This document shows, piece after piece, positions 17,544 to 27,072 of a stretch of DNA of 64,000 nt. This stretch comes from Lachnospiraceae bacterium (lineage in GTDB: Bacteria; Bacillota_A; Clostridia; Lachnospirales; Lachnospiraceae), in NCBI GenBank assembly GCA_017516285.1, contig JAFXDD010000041.1, positions 60,581 through 124,580 of the forward strand. Direction: 5' to 3'. The translations under genes and the position numbers were made by a program. The notes beneath the pieces were generated by a model, which did no database searches, was not told the DNA's origin, and saw only the letters and a list, made by a program, of their open reading frames with translations. Within the stretch, counting starts at the first letter, position 1. Each line of letters starts with the position of its first letter.

Positions 17544-17906
17544 ATGAGCGAATTGCAGATGGGAGCGGTGGAATCCCGCTTTGCGGATATTATCTGGCAG
17601 AATGAGCCTATTGCAACGGGAGAGCTTGCTAAGCGAAGTGAGGAGCTTTTGAGCTGGAAAAAGACCACTTCTTATACGGTTTTAAAGCGTCTTTGCGATA
17701 AAGGCATTTTCAGGAATGATAAAGGGGTCGTGACGTCAGTGATATCTCGGGATGATTTTTATGCAGTGCAGAGCGAGAATTTTGTGAAGGATACCTTTAA
17801 AGGGTCACTTCCGGCATTCTTGGCAGCCTTTACGAAAAGGAAAGGTCTGACGGCGGAGGAAGTGGCACATTTACGTCGTTTAGTTGCAGAATACGAGGAG
17901 GAGTGA
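17544..17906 (+). CDS. BlaI/MecI/CopY-family repressor
   Basis: 120 residues from the ATG at 17544, with AAGGAGG seven nt upstream; the earlier TTG at 17526 is part of the ribosome-site region. It has a winged helix (LQMGAVESRFADIIWQNEP, SWKKTTSYTVLKRLCDKG) and a C-terminal dimerisation helix. BlaI-type repressors are normally inactivated when the BlaR1 metalloprotease senses a beta-lactam and causes cleavage. It overlaps the next gene by 4 nt. The two operators at 17482-17519 suggest autoregulation. Any resistance gene it might control is not in this window. Confidence 0.92.
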   Translation: MSELQMGAVESRFADIIWQNEPIATGELAKRSEELLSWKKTTSYTVLKRLCDKGIFRNDKGVVTSVISRDDFYAVQSENFVKDTFKGSLPAFLAAFTKRKGLTAEEVAHLRRLVAEYEEE

Positions 17907-19267
17907 GTATGACAGTGGTGTTCTTAAAGCTTGTTAATATGAGTATTGCTGCGGGTTTTCTTGTTTTGGCTGTGATAGCGCTCCGACTGTTTTTAAAAAA
18001 GTCACCGAAGTGGGTGTATTGTGTATTATGGGGACTTGTAGGCATCAGACTGATTTGTCCGCTTTCTGTAGAAAGTATTTTCAGTCTGATTCCAAGTGCA
18101 GAAACGGTACCTCAGGAGATTGTGTATGCAGAGAGACCAGCCATACACAGTGGTGTGGCGTATCTGAATTCCTATGTTAATCCGATTTTATCCGAGAAAT
18201 TGGCACCTTCGGCAGAGGCAGGGGTCAGTCCAATGCAGACAATTATATTTGTAGCTACGGTTATTTGGCTGGTGGGTTTTAATCTGGAGACTCTAATTCA
18301 TTGCAGTGCACCGAGAAAGATAATTTCGGCCTGCCCCTTAGCTTTTGGTGAGGTCAGTGTGGAGCGGCGCGTCAAAAATGTGCTTCATTACAAAAAGCCC
18401 GCATTTTGGGTTTTAGTAGCTGGTGTTGTGGCATGTATTGTGGCAGCAGTGTGTTTTTTAACGAATCCTGTGGATACATCTGAGGAGCCTGATTTGTATT
18501 CTTTGAATTATGAAAAGGCAATTTCTCAGTTAGCAGATGAGGGTGTTGTGGGGCTTGAGGTTGACGCTATAGAGTATGTGTATAAGGATTCTTCGGAGTT
18601 TATAATGCCAAGGCTTAGCTTGTATATGGAGGATAAGCAGTTTCATTTCTCTTATTCTATGTGGAGCAGTTATCTGCCACATGGTACCTTTGAAATGACG
18701 GATACGGAGCTTGTTTTGACGGCAGGAGACTATGGACAGGCCAAGAGAAAATATGTATTTAAAAAAGACGATAAAAACTATGTATTTGATGCAGACAAAT
18801 CTTCCGGAATGCCTAAGTACAAATACCGGGCTGACGAAGAAGCACAGTCACCTGTCCCGGACGGAGCGATATTTGAGCCTATTGTCGTTCACTTTTCGCA
18901 GAGTACAGAGTCCGGTTATTCGGCAATTATTGACAGTATGATGGCTGACATTGATAATGACGGCAGGGCAGAGGTCAGTACGCTTACCTACGGACCAACT
19001 TCAGGGTTGTTTACGTTTAAATTTTTTGTGAAGGATTGTGAAAGCGGTGAATTGGAGTATTTTAATATTTTTAATACTACGTATTACCAGCTAGCATTCC
19101 GAATGGATCTTACCGGTCATTTTTATCTTAGCGGTAAAACGCAGAACGGAACAGAAGAAGCCTACATGCTTAAGATTACCTTTGAAGACGGCAATATTGT
19201 ACTAACTCCGGACGAAGACAGCAAAGGAGTAATAGAATACTGGGGACAAGGCATAGATAGTGAATAG
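17903..19267 (+). CDS. BlaR1-like membrane protein lacking the M56 protease domain
   Basis: 454 residues. The N-terminus (AIALRLFLKKSPKWVYCVLWGLVGIRLICP) is typical of M56/BlaR1-type sensors, and CSAPRKIISACPLAFGEVSVERRVKNVLHYKKP is the stretch that normally follows the protease domain. Between them, around residues 120-130 (nt about 18270-18300), the loop with the zinc motif HExxH and the two membrane helices around it are missing, and the frame is kept. A transmembrane segment near 170-190 leads to an extracellular domain of about 260 residues which is not penicillin-binding-like as far as I can see; it contains DIDNDGRAEVSTLTYG, an EF-hand-like acidic loop. It overlaps the repressor gene by ATGA. 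The protein cannot cut BlaI by itself. Confidence 0.8.
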   Translation: MSMTVVFLKLVNMSIAAGFLVLAVIALRLFLKKSPKWVYCVLWGLVGIRLICPLSVESIFSLIPSAETVPQEIVYAERPAIHSGVAYLNSYVNPILSEKLAPSAEAGVSPMQTIIFVATVIWLVGFNLETLIHCSAPRKIISACPLAFGEVSVERRVKNVLHYKKPAFWVLVAGVVACIVAAVCFLTNPVDTSEEPDLYSLNYEKAISQLADEGVVGLEVDAIEYVYKDSSEFIMPRLSLYMEDKQFHFSYSMWSSYLPHGTFEMTDTELVLTAGDYGQAKRKYVFKKDDKNYVFDADKSSGMPKYKYRADEEAQSPVPDGAIFEPIVVHFSQSTESGYSAIIDSMMADIDNDGRAEVSTLTYGPTSGLFTFKFFVKDCESGELEYFNIFNTTYYQLAFRMDLTGHFYLSGKTQNGTEEAYMLKITFEDGNIVLTPDEDSKGVIEYWGQGIDSE

Positions 19268-19308
19268 GTTAGGTAGATACATATGTGTTATCGCTAGCTT
19301 GTGCAGAT

Positions 19309-19510
19309 GGGATTATTTAGTTCATTTGGGGTGCAGTACGGCATCATATATCTTTACTTAAAAGGTCGTCAAACGAGCGTCGGTCCTTAGTGAGACGAGG
19401 TGTTGACACCGAAGTCGAACTTAGTACCGCTACGTGAGTTTTCGAGCGAAAGCGTACCTGTTAAGTAAAGATATATGATGCCGTACTGCCGTCAACTGAA
19501 CTATTAACCC
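19309..19510. repeat. Imperfect 202-bp inverted repeat with a structured loop
   Basis: The inner arms, 19334-19361 and 19461-19488, are perfect inverted copies over 28 bp (key sequence CAGTACGGCATC and its complement). Further out the arms continue with mismatches through TAGTTCA/TGAACTA (19318-19324, 19497-19503) to GGG/CCC at the ends. The roughly 100-nt loop holds smaller hairpins, for example GGTGT-TG-ACACC, and GTGAGTTTTCGAGCGAAAGC. It fills the gap between convergent genes and ends four bases before the DUF937 stop. It contains no ORF. It could be a mobile repeat, a bidirectional terminator or a structured RNA. Confidence 0.8.
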
Positions 19511-19513
19511 GAA

Positions 19514-20125
19514 TTACTTCAAAAGCTTGCCGGCCAGTCCGATAATGTCGTCCAGTCCGAAGTCGTCATCCTTAGAAGACTTTTTGGAAGACTTCTTGGA
19601 GTTGTCAGACAGCGCAGAGGAAATCAGGCTGCCTGCCAAAGAAAACAGGGTGTCCTTGATATCGTTGTCGTTATCATCATCCTTGCCAAGGAGAGAACCT
19701 AATAGGTCTGACAATCCATCGGCATCGGTTTTAGAAGATTTTTTCTCGCTGCCCAGAGCACTTAAAAGAAGTGGTGCGGCAGTGGCCAAAATGGTAGAGG
19801 TGGTGTCGTTGTCAACACCGGACTTCTTGGAGGTCTTTTTGGTGACAGAATCATTGTTACTGCCTAAAATATGTCCCAGAATTTTGGCTCCGTCCTCTAA
19901 ATCAATATTCTTAAGTAAAGATGCAGCGGAAGCATCGGAGGTATGGTCGTCTAAAGCCTTGGAAAGAGACTTAGCACCATCCTTGGTGGAAGCGTTGGAA
20001 GCCATGCTCTTTACCAAGTCAGGTAAAGCATTTGCCAGTACGTTTGTAGTGTCACTTTTGGAAGCACCGGCGGATTTGGCAATAGACGCAATCACATCAC
20101 CGGATAATAAATCATTTAATTTCAT
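19514..20125 (-). CDS. DUF937 protein
   Basis: 203 residues, with no signal peptide. The N-terminal part (MKLNDLLSGDVIASIAKSAG, LANALPDLVKSMASNAS) and the later ATAAPLLLSALGSEKK are the helical repeats of DUF937/YidB-like proteins, whose function is unknown. The C-terminal third is low-complexity, very rich in Ser, Lys and Asp (KKSSKKSSKDDDFGLDDI). AGGAG precedes the ATG. It lies 25 nt downstream of the membrane protein gene on the same strand, so they are probably one operon. Confidence 0.75.
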   Translation of the reverse strand: MKLNDLLSGDVIASIAKSAGASKSDTTNVLANALPDLVKSMASNASTKDGAKSLSKALDDHTSDASAASLLKNIDLEDGAKILGHILGSNNDSVTKKTSKKSGVDNDTTSTILATAAPLLLSALGSEKKSSKTDADGLSDLLGSLLGKDDDNDNDIKDTLFSLAGSLISSALSDNSKKSSKKSSKDDDFGLDDIIGLAGKLLK

Positions 20126-20149
20126 AATAGTACGTACTCCTGTAGTAAG

Positions 20150-20866
20150 TTATTCAGCATCTTCTGTTAAGGCACAGAAATCGCAAGGGTCTTCACGGTT
20201 TGCAGCAAAAGCTTCTTCTACAGTACCGCTATAAATCGTAGAGGAATTTAACAGCGTCTGGCAGTTTGGATCCAGGTGATAGGACTTACCAAACTGTGTC
20301 CAGTACGCGGTGCCATCACCAACCTCCATTGCAAGCTCCTGAGCAGCTGCCAAATCCTCACTGGAAGTAGGGCTGAAGTCCACAGACAATAGTGCGGCAA
20401 TCACTAAGGCAACAGCAGCAACGATGGATACGATTTTCTTGGTCTTGGCATCCATGTCTTTGTTCTTCAAAAGTAAAATAATAAGTGGCAGGAAGCAGAT
20501 GATTGCTGCAATCAGGCCCATCTGGCTCCATAAGTAGAAGGTAAATTTGTTTTTCTTGCTAGGCGGGTCTAAATGGTTGGCACCCTTCCAAAGCAATGCA
20601 CCGATTACCACAAGAATTAAGTCCGCAATGACTAAGCCGATGAGGAAATACATGTTCTTGTCTTCCGGTAAATACCATGTGCCGTTTAAGATTAAAATGG
20701 CACCGATTTCAGAAGCCAGTGCTGCGATCCAAAGAATAACGGACAGGATGCGTTTGGTAGTAGCACTGCTTTTGTTGGCTGCAGATACCACAGCGGTAGT
20801 ACGTTTCCTAGTCTCACCGGTAGAGGCATCTACAAATTCTCTTTTGACTTTCTTTTTTGTAGCCAT
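20150..20866 (-). CDS. Unknown membrane protein with a HxxxC-CxxC C-terminal motif
   Basis: 238 residues from the ATG at 20866 (MATKKKVKREFVDASTG), chosen because AAGGAGAAA lies upstream; the longer frame start is not supported. A basic N-terminus is followed by about five membrane segments between residues 45 and 180. The outer C-terminal tail has YHLDPNCQTL then EDPCDFC; this H-x3-C ... C-x2-C arrangement resembles the small metal-binding tail found on some thermonuclease- and Ada-like domains, so a zinc site is possible. Transcribed divergently from the permease at 20970. The family is not recognised. Confidence 0.7.
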   Translation of the reverse strand: MATKKKVKREFVDASTGETRKRTTAVVSAANKSSATTKRILSVILWIAALASEIGAILILNGTWYLPEDKNMYFLIGLVIADLILVVIGALLWKGANHLDPPSKKNKFTFYLWSQMGLIAAIICFLPLIILLLKNKDMDAKTKKIVSIVAAVALVIAALLSVDFSPTSSEDLAAAQELAMEVGDGTAYWTQFGKSYHLDPNCQTLLNSSTIYSGTVEEAFAANREDPCDFCALTEDAE

Positions 20867-20969
20867 AAAAAATTTCTCCTTTTTTGAAATATTTTGCAAT
20901 TTTCTCTTTCATTTTACCAATTTTTGCTTTATTATACAAGAAAAAGTTGATGATTTATGGAGACAAAAT

Positions 20970-22118
20970 ATGGAAACGAAAGGATTTTTTAAAATTATAT
21001 GGGTTTGGTGTAAAAAAGAGGCTGTTTTAAGCATTGCGCTGGTACTTGCTGTTGTCTCAGCCTTTTGGGTGCACCCGGATAAGGAATATATAGGATATAT
21101 CGATTTTAGGACGCTCGGATTGTTATTTTGCCTTATGGCTGTTATGGCTGGGCTTCAGCAGGTGGGTTTGTTTTCCTTCGTAGCAGAGAAGCTTTTGGAA
21201 CGGGTAAAAAATATCAGAGGTCTTATTTTTATTTTGATAATGCTGTGTTTCTTTGGCAGCATGCTTATTACCAATGACGTGGCGTTAATTACCTTTGTGC
21301 CCTTTTCTGTCATAGTATTAAAGTTGGTATTGAAGGAGAATGCTAAGCAGGTGGTTGTGCCGGTAGTGGTAATGCAGACCATCGGGGCCAATCTGGGCAG
21401 TATGTTAACGCCAATCGGTAATCCCCAGAACTTATATTTATATGGAAAAACAAGTATGAATTTTGGGGAATTTATATGGTTTATGCTGCCGTATACACTG
21501 GTCTCTTTCTTGTTATTGGCAATGTGGTGTTTCCTTTTTCCGTACAAAGGATCAACAAGGATGAGCAGGAGGTTGGAAAGCAGTACTTCTCTGTATGCAT
21601 ACAAAAAACAGATGTATATTTATGGTGCATTGTTTGTACTGAGCCTTTTGACGGTTGCCCATATCCTGCCTTTTGAGATAACCTTGGCAGTGGTAGTGAT
21701 AGTCACATTTTTCCTTGATAAAGGCGTTCTTATGAAGGTGGATTATGGGTTGCTGGCAACCTTTGTTGCATTCTTTATTTTTATAGGCAATATGGGACGT
21801 ATACCGGTTTTTAATGCTTTATTGCAAAGAGTAATTGCAGGTAATGAAGTGCTTACCGGTATCGTAGCAAGTCAGTTTATGAGTAACGTACCGGCGGCGC
21901 TGTTGCTTTCAGGCTTTACCGATAAATTTGAGCAGTTAATTATCGGCACCAATTTGGGAGGACTTGGCACCATCATTGCTTCTATGGCAAGCCTCATATC
22001 CTTTAAATATATCGGCAGGGATTATAAAGAGCTGCGTGGCAGGTATTTACTTTATTTTACGGTGGCTAATGTCATGTTTTTAGCAGTACTTTATGTTTTT
22101 TTTAGAGTTTATGGGTGA
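20970..22118 (+). CDS. SLC13/ArsB-type anion permease
   Basis: 382 residues from the ATG at 20970 (METKGFFKIIWVW); GGAG lies upstream, and the extension to 20547 would run through the divergent gene and is not used. About ten membrane spans. MLITNDVALITFVPFSVIVL and ANLGSMLTPIGNPQNLYLYG are the two signature loops of the ArsB/NhaD and SLC13 superfamily, which moves arsenite, citrate, dicarboxylates, sulfate or Na+/H+. No arsenic genes are nearby and the substrate cannot be chosen. At about 380 residues it is slightly short for the family (about 400-450). A hairpin at 22169 ends it. Confidence 0.82.
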   Translation: METKGFFKIIWVWCKKEAVLSIALVLAVVSAFWVHPDKEYIGYIDFRTLGLLFCLMAVMAGLQQVGLFSFVAEKLLERVKNIRGLIFILIMLCFFGSMLITNDVALITFVPFSVIVLKLVLKENAKQVVVPVVVMQTIGANLGSMLTPIGNPQNLYLYGKTSMNFGEFIWFMLPYTLVSFLLLAMWCFLFPYKGSTRMSRRLESSTSLYAYKKQMYIYGALFVLSLLTVAHILPFEITLAVVVIVTFFLDKGVLMKVDYGLLATFVAFFIFIGNMGRIPVFNALLQRVIAGNEVLTGIVASQFMSNVPAALLLSGFTDKFEQLIIGTNLGGLGTIIASMASLISFKYIGRDYKELRGRYLLYFTVANVMFLAVLYVFFRVYG

Positions 22119-22168
22119 ACCATGACTTGACATAAGCCGGGAAAAAGAGTAATCTAAAATAAGATAGT

Positions 22169-22207
22169 TTGTATCTGTTCAGGTACTGAACAGATACAAT
22201 AGTTTTT
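22169..22207 (+). terminator. Intrinsic terminator after the permease
   Basis: A perfect 14-bp stem: TTGTATCTGTTCAG at 22169-22182 and CTGAACAGATACAA at 22186-22199 with a 3-nt loop, then TAGTTTTT. Confidence 0.75.
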
Positions 22208-22222
22208 GCACGGAGGATAGGC

Positions 22223-22702
22223 ATGAAGAGGATTTTGGGAGTACTTTCTTGTCTGATGCTGTTTTTGGGCATGGCAGGCTGCAGCTCTGAGCAGAGTGCT
22301 ACATATGTGCTGGAAACAGAGGAGGAAGGTTTGTTTACCATGACGGACACGCAGTCCTTCAAAGCCAAAGGAGACAAGGTATATCAGTTGACAGAGGTTA
22401 CGGTGCTTACATTCGCAGAGCTTGATGCAGCAGTGTTGGACATGCTGGTGGAGTATTATGATGCAACTGTAGCAGCTATGCAGGAGAACATACCTTCAGG
22501 CGTAACAGTGGGTGCTTCTTATGAGGATAGGACTTATACCATGGAGATAGCCATTGACCTGAAAACGGCTGATTTGGAGGCTGTATCGGAGGGGGGATAT
22601 CTAATGGGACTTTACGGAGAGACCGGGGAAGTGAAACAGGTTTCCTTTGAACAGACGGCGAAGGCACTTGAGGCGTCAGGCTATACCTTATTAAAAAAAT
22701 AA
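22223..22702 (+). CDS. DUF1307/YehR-like lipoprotein
   Basis: 159 residues. A lipoprotein signal peptide ends at the lipobox LGMAGCSS, with Cys20 as the lipid-anchored residue after cleavage. The mature part (FTMTDTQSFKAKGDKVYQLT, YEDRTYTMEIAIDLKTADLE) has the pattern of the YehR/DUF1307 family, small envelope lipoproteins of unknown role. GGAGG lies before the ATG. It is followed after 21 nt by the DUF6106-like gene, probably in one operon. Confidence 0.75.
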   Translation: MKRILGVLSCLMLFLGMAGCSSEQSATYVLETEEEGLFTMTDTQSFKAKGDKVYQLTEVTVLTFAELDAAVLDMLVEYYDATVAAMQENIPSGVTVGASYEDRTYTMEIAIDLKTADLEAVSEGGYLMGLYGETGEVKQVSFEQTAKALEASGYTLLKK

Positions 22703-22723
22703 TAAATGCAGTAGGAGGTTTTT

Positions 22724-23227
22724 ATGAAGGACGTATATGTAGAGTGGATGGTATCCAAAAAGCGCAGTCTCACAGATAAAATTATGAGAGCAGCAAGTAT
22801 TGTGGTTTTGGTAATCAGCATCTTGTTATTGTTATTGACGGGCAGCATGATTTTATTTATTGTTGCAATTGCAGCAGGTGTTGGTGCTTATTTTGCCTTT
22901 AATTACACAGATGTGGAGTATGAGTATGTTTACATCAATGGAGAGCTCAGTATTGACCGCATTTTGGCAAAGTCCAAAAGGAAGCGTATTGAGAGACTTG
23001 ATACCGGACGTGTTGAGGTGGTTGCACCGTTAAAGAGCCGTTGGCTGGATGGTCATGTACACAAAAAGTATCGTGAGTGTGATTATACTACCGGTGTTGT
23101 TACTCCAAACAGTCACATTTTTGTCATGTATTACAATGAGGGCAAGAAGATTTTGTTTGAGCCAAGCCGAGAGTTTATGGAGGCAATGAAGGCGACTTTA
23201 CCACACAAGGTACATTTAGATATGTAA
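22724..23227 (+). CDS. DUF6106-like membrane protein
   Basis: 167 residues. Two hydrophobic segments lie close together (about 22-60), followed by a cytoplasmic beta-rich domain with VEYEYVYINGELSIDRILAK and RIERLDTGRVEVVAP. Proteins of this layout are common in Lachnospiraceae and are grouped as DUF6106; the assignment is from memory. No function is known. AGGAGG precedes the ATG, and an intrinsic terminator follows at 23235. Confidence 0.65.
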   Translation: MKDVYVEWMVSKKRSLTDKIMRAASIVVLVISILLLLLTGSMILFIVAIAAGVGAYFAFNYTDVEYEYVYINGELSIDRILAKSKRKRIERLDTGRVEVVAPLKSRWLDGHVHKKYRECDYTTGVVTPNSHIFVMYYNEGKKILFEPSREFMEAMKATLPHKVHLDM

Positions 23228-23234
23228 AACATAG

Positions 23235-23275
23235 CGAAATTGTATGATGGATTTCTCATACAATTTCGTTTTTTT
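23235..23275 (+). terminator. Intrinsic terminator before guaB
   Basis: CGAAATTGTATGA at 23235-23247 pairs with TCATACAATTTCG at 23256-23268, followed by a run of seven T. Confidence 0.9.
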
Positions 23276-23289
23276 GGCGATATTTGTCA

Positions 23290-23318
23290 TTGACTTTACG
23301 GGTTAGTTCCCTTATACT
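23290..23318 (+). promoter_or_regulatory. guaB promoter
   Basis: TTGACT at 23290-23295 and TATACT at 23313-23318 with a 17-nt spacer, 52 nt before the start codon. Confidence 0.75.
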
Positions 23319-23325
23319 AATGTAA

Positions 23326-24828
<1,503 letters not shown>

Positions 24829-24840
24829 TTATATATATCC

Positions 24841-24976
24841 GAGATGCAACTGGCGGAAAGTGTGCGTGATATGCGTACATATGGGAATAACCCAGAGGGA
24901 GCATCATACTAAGGAATTAATATGCCGACCGCCTGGGCGACCTCACCAGGGGTCTCTCGGGTTTGGTCGGTTTAGT
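24841..24976 (+). ncRNA. ZTP (pfl) riboswitch with terminator platform
   Basis: The leader has the ZTP-riboswitch elements in order: GATGC/GCATC closing stem (about 24843 and 24900), AACTGGCGGAA, a TGGGAATAACCCA hairpin, GGGAGC, then GCCGACCGCCTGGGC at 24924-24938, the conserved P3/pseudoknot core. CCGACC at 24925-24930 can pair with GGTCGG at 24965-24970, followed by a T-rich stretch, giving an alternative terminator that Z nucleotides would prevent. The genes after it are IMP cyclohydrolase and the enzyme that consumes ZMP (AICAR ribotide), exactly the expected targets. Recognised by eye, not by a covariance search. Confidence 0.88.
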
Positions 24977-24997
24977 TATTTTACAAGGAGAGAAATC

Positions 24998-25711
24998 ATG
25001 CAGAAATTAAACTTACAACAAGAATTATCAGGAAACACATATCCTGGACGTGGTATCATCATTGGTAAGACACCGGATGGTACCAAAGCAGTAACAGCTT
25101 ATTTTATTATGGGCAGAAGCTCTAATTCACGAAATCGTGTATTTGTAACAGAAGGCGAGGGCATTCGTACCGAGGCTTATGATCCAAGCAAGTTAGAGGA
25201 TCCGAGTCTGATTATATATGCCCCGGTAAGAGTATTGAACGAGTACACTATTGTTACGAATGGTGACCAGACTGATACTATTTACGATGGAATGGCAGCA
25301 GGCCAGACCTTTGAGCAGTCTCTTAGAGTTCGTGAGTTTGAGCCGGATGGTCCAAACTATACTCCTAGAATTTCAGGTGTTATGCAGGTAAAGGATGGAC
25401 AGTTCCACTATGCAATGTCTATCTTAAAGAGTAACAATGGTAACCCTGCGGCATGCAACCGCTACACCTTTACATACGAAAATCCGGTAGCAGGTGAGGG
25501 TCACTTCATTCACACCTATGCGCAGGACATCAATCCACTGCCAAGCTTTGAAGGCGAGCCAAAGTGGGTGGAAATTATGGATGATATGGATGAATTTACC
25601 GAGATGCTCTGGACTAATTTGAATGAGGACAATAAGGTTTCTTTGTTTGTTCGTTATATTGATATTGCCACAGGCAAATATGAAACAAAGATTATTAACA
25701 AGATTGCATAG
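24998..25711 (+). CDS. purO: IMP cyclohydrolase, PurO type
   Basis: 237 residues from the ATG at 24998 (MQKLNLQQELSGNTYPGRG), with AAGGAG upstream; the longer frame from 24782 runs through the riboswitch and is rejected. It belongs to the archaeal-type IMP cyclohydrolase family (YPGRGIIIGKTPDGTKAVTAYFIMGRS, NRYTFTYENPVAGEGHFIHTY), which closes FAICAR to IMP. In most bacteria this reaction is one domain of PurH; here it is a separate protein, with the transformylase encoded next. Expression is predicted to depend on the ZTP riboswitch at 24841. Confidence 0.9.
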   Translation: MQKLNLQQELSGNTYPGRGIIIGKTPDGTKAVTAYFIMGRSSNSRNRVFVTEGEGIRTEAYDPSKLEDPSLIIYAPVRVLNEYTIVTNGDQTDTIYDGMAAGQTFEQSLRVREFEPDGPNYTPRISGVMQVKDGQFHYAMSILKSNNGNPAACNRYTFTYENPVAGEGHFIHTYAQDINPLPSFEGEPKWVEIMDDMDEFTEMLWTNLNEDNKVSLFVRYIDIATGKYETKIINKIA

Positions 25712-25752
25712 CAGGATGCTTGCAATTTACGTAAGGAAGAAAGGATAAAATT

Positions 25753-26931
25753 ATGAACGAATTAGAATTAAAATATGGCTGTAACCCAAATCAGAAGCCA
25801 AGCCGCATTTTTATGGAGGATGGCAGTGAGTTGCCTATTACCGTATTAAATGGCAAGCCGGGATATATCAATTTCCTGGATGCCTTTAACGGCTGGCAGT
25901 TAGTAAAGGAATTAAAAGAGGCAACAGGTCTTCCGGCAGCAACTTCCTTTAAGCATGTTTCACCGGCAGGTGCAGCAGTAGGTCTGCCCCTTTCCGAGAC
26001 TTTAGCAAAGATTTACTGGGTAGACGATTTAGGCGAATTGTCTCCATTGGCTTGTGCTTATGCAAGAGCACGCGGTGCAGACAGAATGAGCTCCTTTGGC
26101 GACTTTATTGCACTTTCAGACGTGTGTGATGCAGATACCGCACGCCTGATTAAGAGAGAGGTTTCTGATGGTGTAATTGCTCCGGGCTACACAGAGGAAG
26201 CTTTGGAATTATTAAAGGCAAAGAAAAAAGGTGGCTACAACGTAATCCAGATTGATCCGGACTATGAGCCTGCTAAATTGGAAAGAAAGCAGGTTTACGG
26301 CATTACCTTCGAACAGGGCAGAAATGAACTTGACATCAATGGTGACTTGTTATCCAATATCGTAACCGAGAATAAGGATATTCCGGCAGAAGCTCTGATT
26401 GATATGAAGATATCTCTGATTACCTTAAAGTACACACAGTCTAATTCTGTTTGCTACGTAAAGGATGGTCAGGCTATCGGTATTGGCGCAGGACAGCAGT
26501 CCCGTATCCACTGTACACGCCTTGCAGGACAGAAGGCTGACAACTGGTACCTTCGCCAGGCACCACAGGTACTGAACTTACAGTTCTTAGACAAGATTGG
26601 CCGTGCCGACAGAGACAATGCAATCGACTTATACATTGGCGATGAATACATGGACATCCTGGCAGACGGCACATGGGAAAATACCTTCAAGGTAAAACCA
26701 CCGGTATTTACCAGAGAAGAAAAGAGAGCTTGGTTGGATGGCATGCAGAATGTTACCTGCGGCTCCGACGCATTCTTCCCATTCTTTGACAATATCGACC
26801 GCGCAGCAAAGAGCGGCGTGAAGTACATTGCACAGCCGGGCGGCTCCGTAAGAGATGACCTGGTTATCGAAAGAGCAAATAAGCACGGAATGGCAATGGT
26901 ATTTACAGGAATTAGATTGTTCCATCATTAA
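25753..26931 (+). CDS. Stand-alone AICAR transformylase (PurH C-terminal type)
   Basis: 392 residues. It corresponds to the AICAR formyltransferase half of PurH without the MGS-like cyclohydrolase half. Features are LKYGCNPNQKPSRIF at the N-terminus, FKHVSPAGAAVG with the catalytic Lys-His, AYARARGADRMSSFGDF, KYTQSNSVCYVKDGQAIGIGAGQQSR, and the end QPGGSVRDDLVIERANKHGMAMVFTGIRLFHH, as in PurH. It transfers a formyl group from 10-formyl-THF to ZMP. AAGGA lies before the ATG. It shares the riboswitch-led operon with the PurO gene, and the two together replace bifunctional PurH. A terminator follows at 26945. Confidence 0.93.
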   Translation: MNELELKYGCNPNQKPSRIFMEDGSELPITVLNGKPGYINFLDAFNGWQLVKELKEATGLPAATSFKHVSPAGAAVGLPLSETLAKIYWVDDLGELSPLACAYARARGADRMSSFGDFIALSDVCDADTARLIKREVSDGVIAPGYTEEALELLKAKKKGGYNVIQIDPDYEPAKLERKQVYGITFEQGRNELDINGDLLSNIVTENKDIPAEALIDMKISLITLKYTQSNSVCYVKDGQAIGIGAGQQSRIHCTRLAGQKADNWYLRQAPQVLNLQFLDKIGRADRDNAIDLYIGDEYMDILADGTWENTFKVKPPVFTREEKRAWLDGMQNVTCGSDAFFPFFDNIDRAAKSGVKYIAQPGGSVRDDLVIERANKHGMAMVFTGIRLFHH

Positions 26932-26944
26932 TGAGTGTATTATA

Positions 26945-26990
26945 AGCGAGTGGTAAAATCCTTTGTGGAGATTATTGCTCGCTATCTTTT
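26945..26990 (+). terminator. Intrinsic terminator after the purine operon
   Basis: AGCGAGTGGTAA at 26945-26956 pairs with TTATTGCTCGCT at 26972-26983 (two or three G-U pairs), followed by ATCTTTTT. A close relative lies at 54809. Confidence 0.8.
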
Positions 26991-26994
26991 TAAC

Positions 26995-27024
26995 TTGACA
27001 ATAGTACTCTTGTGGAGGTATAAT
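26995..27024 (+). promoter_or_regulatory. Strong promoter before a gene fragment
   Basis: TTGACA at 26995-27000 and TATAAT at 27019-27024, 18-nt spacer, directly after the purine terminator. Confidence 0.65.
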
Positions 27025-27072
27025 TATACGCGAAATAGAGGGCTTGATAAGGCAAGAGTAGCATTAGGCAGA

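Noticed and set aside
19527..20234. 235-residue plus-strand frame opposite DUF937
   Set aside because: Mirror of the Ser/Lys/Asp repeats of DUF937; no ribosome site.
20547..20969. Upstream extension of the SLC13 permease frame
   Set aside because: It would run through the divergent membrane-protein gene; the ATG at 20970 has a ribosome site and begins the family homology.
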